The notes beneath the pieces were generated by a model that worked only from the letters and a program-made list of their open reading frames with translations, ran no database searches and had not been told where the DNA came from. Shown here piece after piece: positions 5,463-5,711 of a DNA stretch of 5,711 nucleotides; positions within the stretch are counted from its first letter, which is position 1; each line of letters starts with the position of its first letter. This DNA is from an uncultured Collinsella sp. (lineage in GTDB: Bacteria; Actinomycetota; Coriobacteriia; Coriobacteriales; Coriobacteriaceae): positions 1-5,711 of the forward strand of contig URNC01000125.1 of NCBI GenBank assembly GCA_900549065.1, written 5' to 3'. Both the position numbers and the translations under genes were made by a program.

Positions 5463-5711
5463 ATGCCAAAGTATTCTACCGCGTTCGGGATGGACGTCCA
5501 CCTGAGGTCGACCACCGTCTGCGCCCTCGACGCGGACACCGGCGAGGCCGTGACGAGGAGGTTCCCCGGCAACCCCTGGGGCGAGATCGCCGGGTGGATG
5601 GATGGGTTCCCCGGGCCGTCGCTCGCGGCTTACGAGAGCGGCTACCTCGGCTTCGCTGGATTGGCAACACCTATTTGGACGATTCCGGGAGGGACAGCCC
5701 CGCCTCCCTGA
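5463..5711 (+). pseudogene. Truncated, frame-disrupted IS110-family transposase
   Basis: The reading frame gives 82 residues ending in TGA at the last base of the window. The first 64 are the start of an IS110 transposase: FGMDVHLRSTTVCALD carries the first acidic residue (Asp11) of the RuvC-like DEDD site, and LAAYESGYLGF the second (Glu58). Full-length proteins are usually 320-420 residues, so the last two Asp residues and the C-terminal serine domain are absent. After Phe64 this frame loses its G/C third-position bias, while a frame two bases on (from 5654) regains it, reading RWIGNTYLDDSGRDSPASL and open to the edge. That points to a deletion or junction near 5650-5657. The arginines of the first 64 residues are AGG, a codon I do not see in degV nearby, which marks the segment as foreign. 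GGGAGG lies five bases before the ATG, inside the dyad GGGAG-G-CTCCC (5452-5462). Confidence 0.75.

Larger units (their letters stand above)
5347..5711 (+). mobile_element. IS110-family insertion sequence, left part only
   Basis: This comprises a broken IS110-type transposase gene plus the roughly 115 non-coding bases before it. The left boundary is not certain: I place it after the outer arm of the nested repeat because no terminal inverted repeat is visible, and IS110 elements normally lack one. In this family the non-coding leader before the transposase can encode the bridge RNA that pairs with target and donor DNA. Here 5372-5401 forms a stem AGCCCC/GGGGCT with an inner CCGC/GCGG alternative. 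The right end of the element is not in the window. Confidence 0.6.

Noticed and set aside
5262..5572. Two small minus-strand open frames (79 and 95 residues) between the repeat and the IS110 fragment
   Set aside because: They run through inverted-repeat DNA and the IS leader and antisense to the transposase start, with no ribosome site or motif I can support.

Overview
The window reads as a stretch of high-GC bacterial chromosome with strong G/C preference at third codon positions. The gene set (a PepV-like M20 dipeptidase, a HAD phosphatase, a DegV protein, a LOG-family protein and tRNA-guanine transglycosylase) and the many GGGAC/GTCCC palindromes between genes suggest a gut actinobacterium of the Coriobacteriia, Collinsella being my best guess. 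That assignment comes from pattern recognition, not from a search.

Layout, left to right. An M20 peptidase gene on the minus strand starts at 1096 and runs off the left edge. A HAD hydrolase gene (1813 to 1151, minus) lies 54 bases upstream of it and may share its transcript. A 156-base divergent region with overlapping TTGA/TCAA palindromes separates the HAD gene from a degV-family gene (1970-2830, plus). degV converges on a LOG-family gene (3756 to 2998, minus); the gap between them holds two long hairpins, one of which looks like a bidirectional terminator. Upstream of the LOG-family gene is tgt (5033 to 3894, minus), with a terminator-like hairpin between the two whose U-tract ends just before the LOG ribosome binding site. 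Beyond the tgt promoter lies a roughly 220-base mosaic of nested GGGAC/GTCCC inverted repeats, then the left part of an IS110-family element whose transposase is broken after about 64 residues.

The five cellular genes are housekeeping or accessory metabolic genes: peptide breakdown, phosphate-ester hydrolysis, fatty-acid binding, nucleotide or cytokinin-riboside-like hydrolysis, and queuosine modification of tRNA. They do not form one obvious pathway. I see no defence system, CRISPR array, tRNA or rRNA. The points most worth a second look lie between genes: the nested repeat beside the IS110 end, a possible attenuator ahead of the LOG-family gene, a MarR/FabT-like operator ahead of degV, and the possible bridge-RNA leader of the broken IS110 element.
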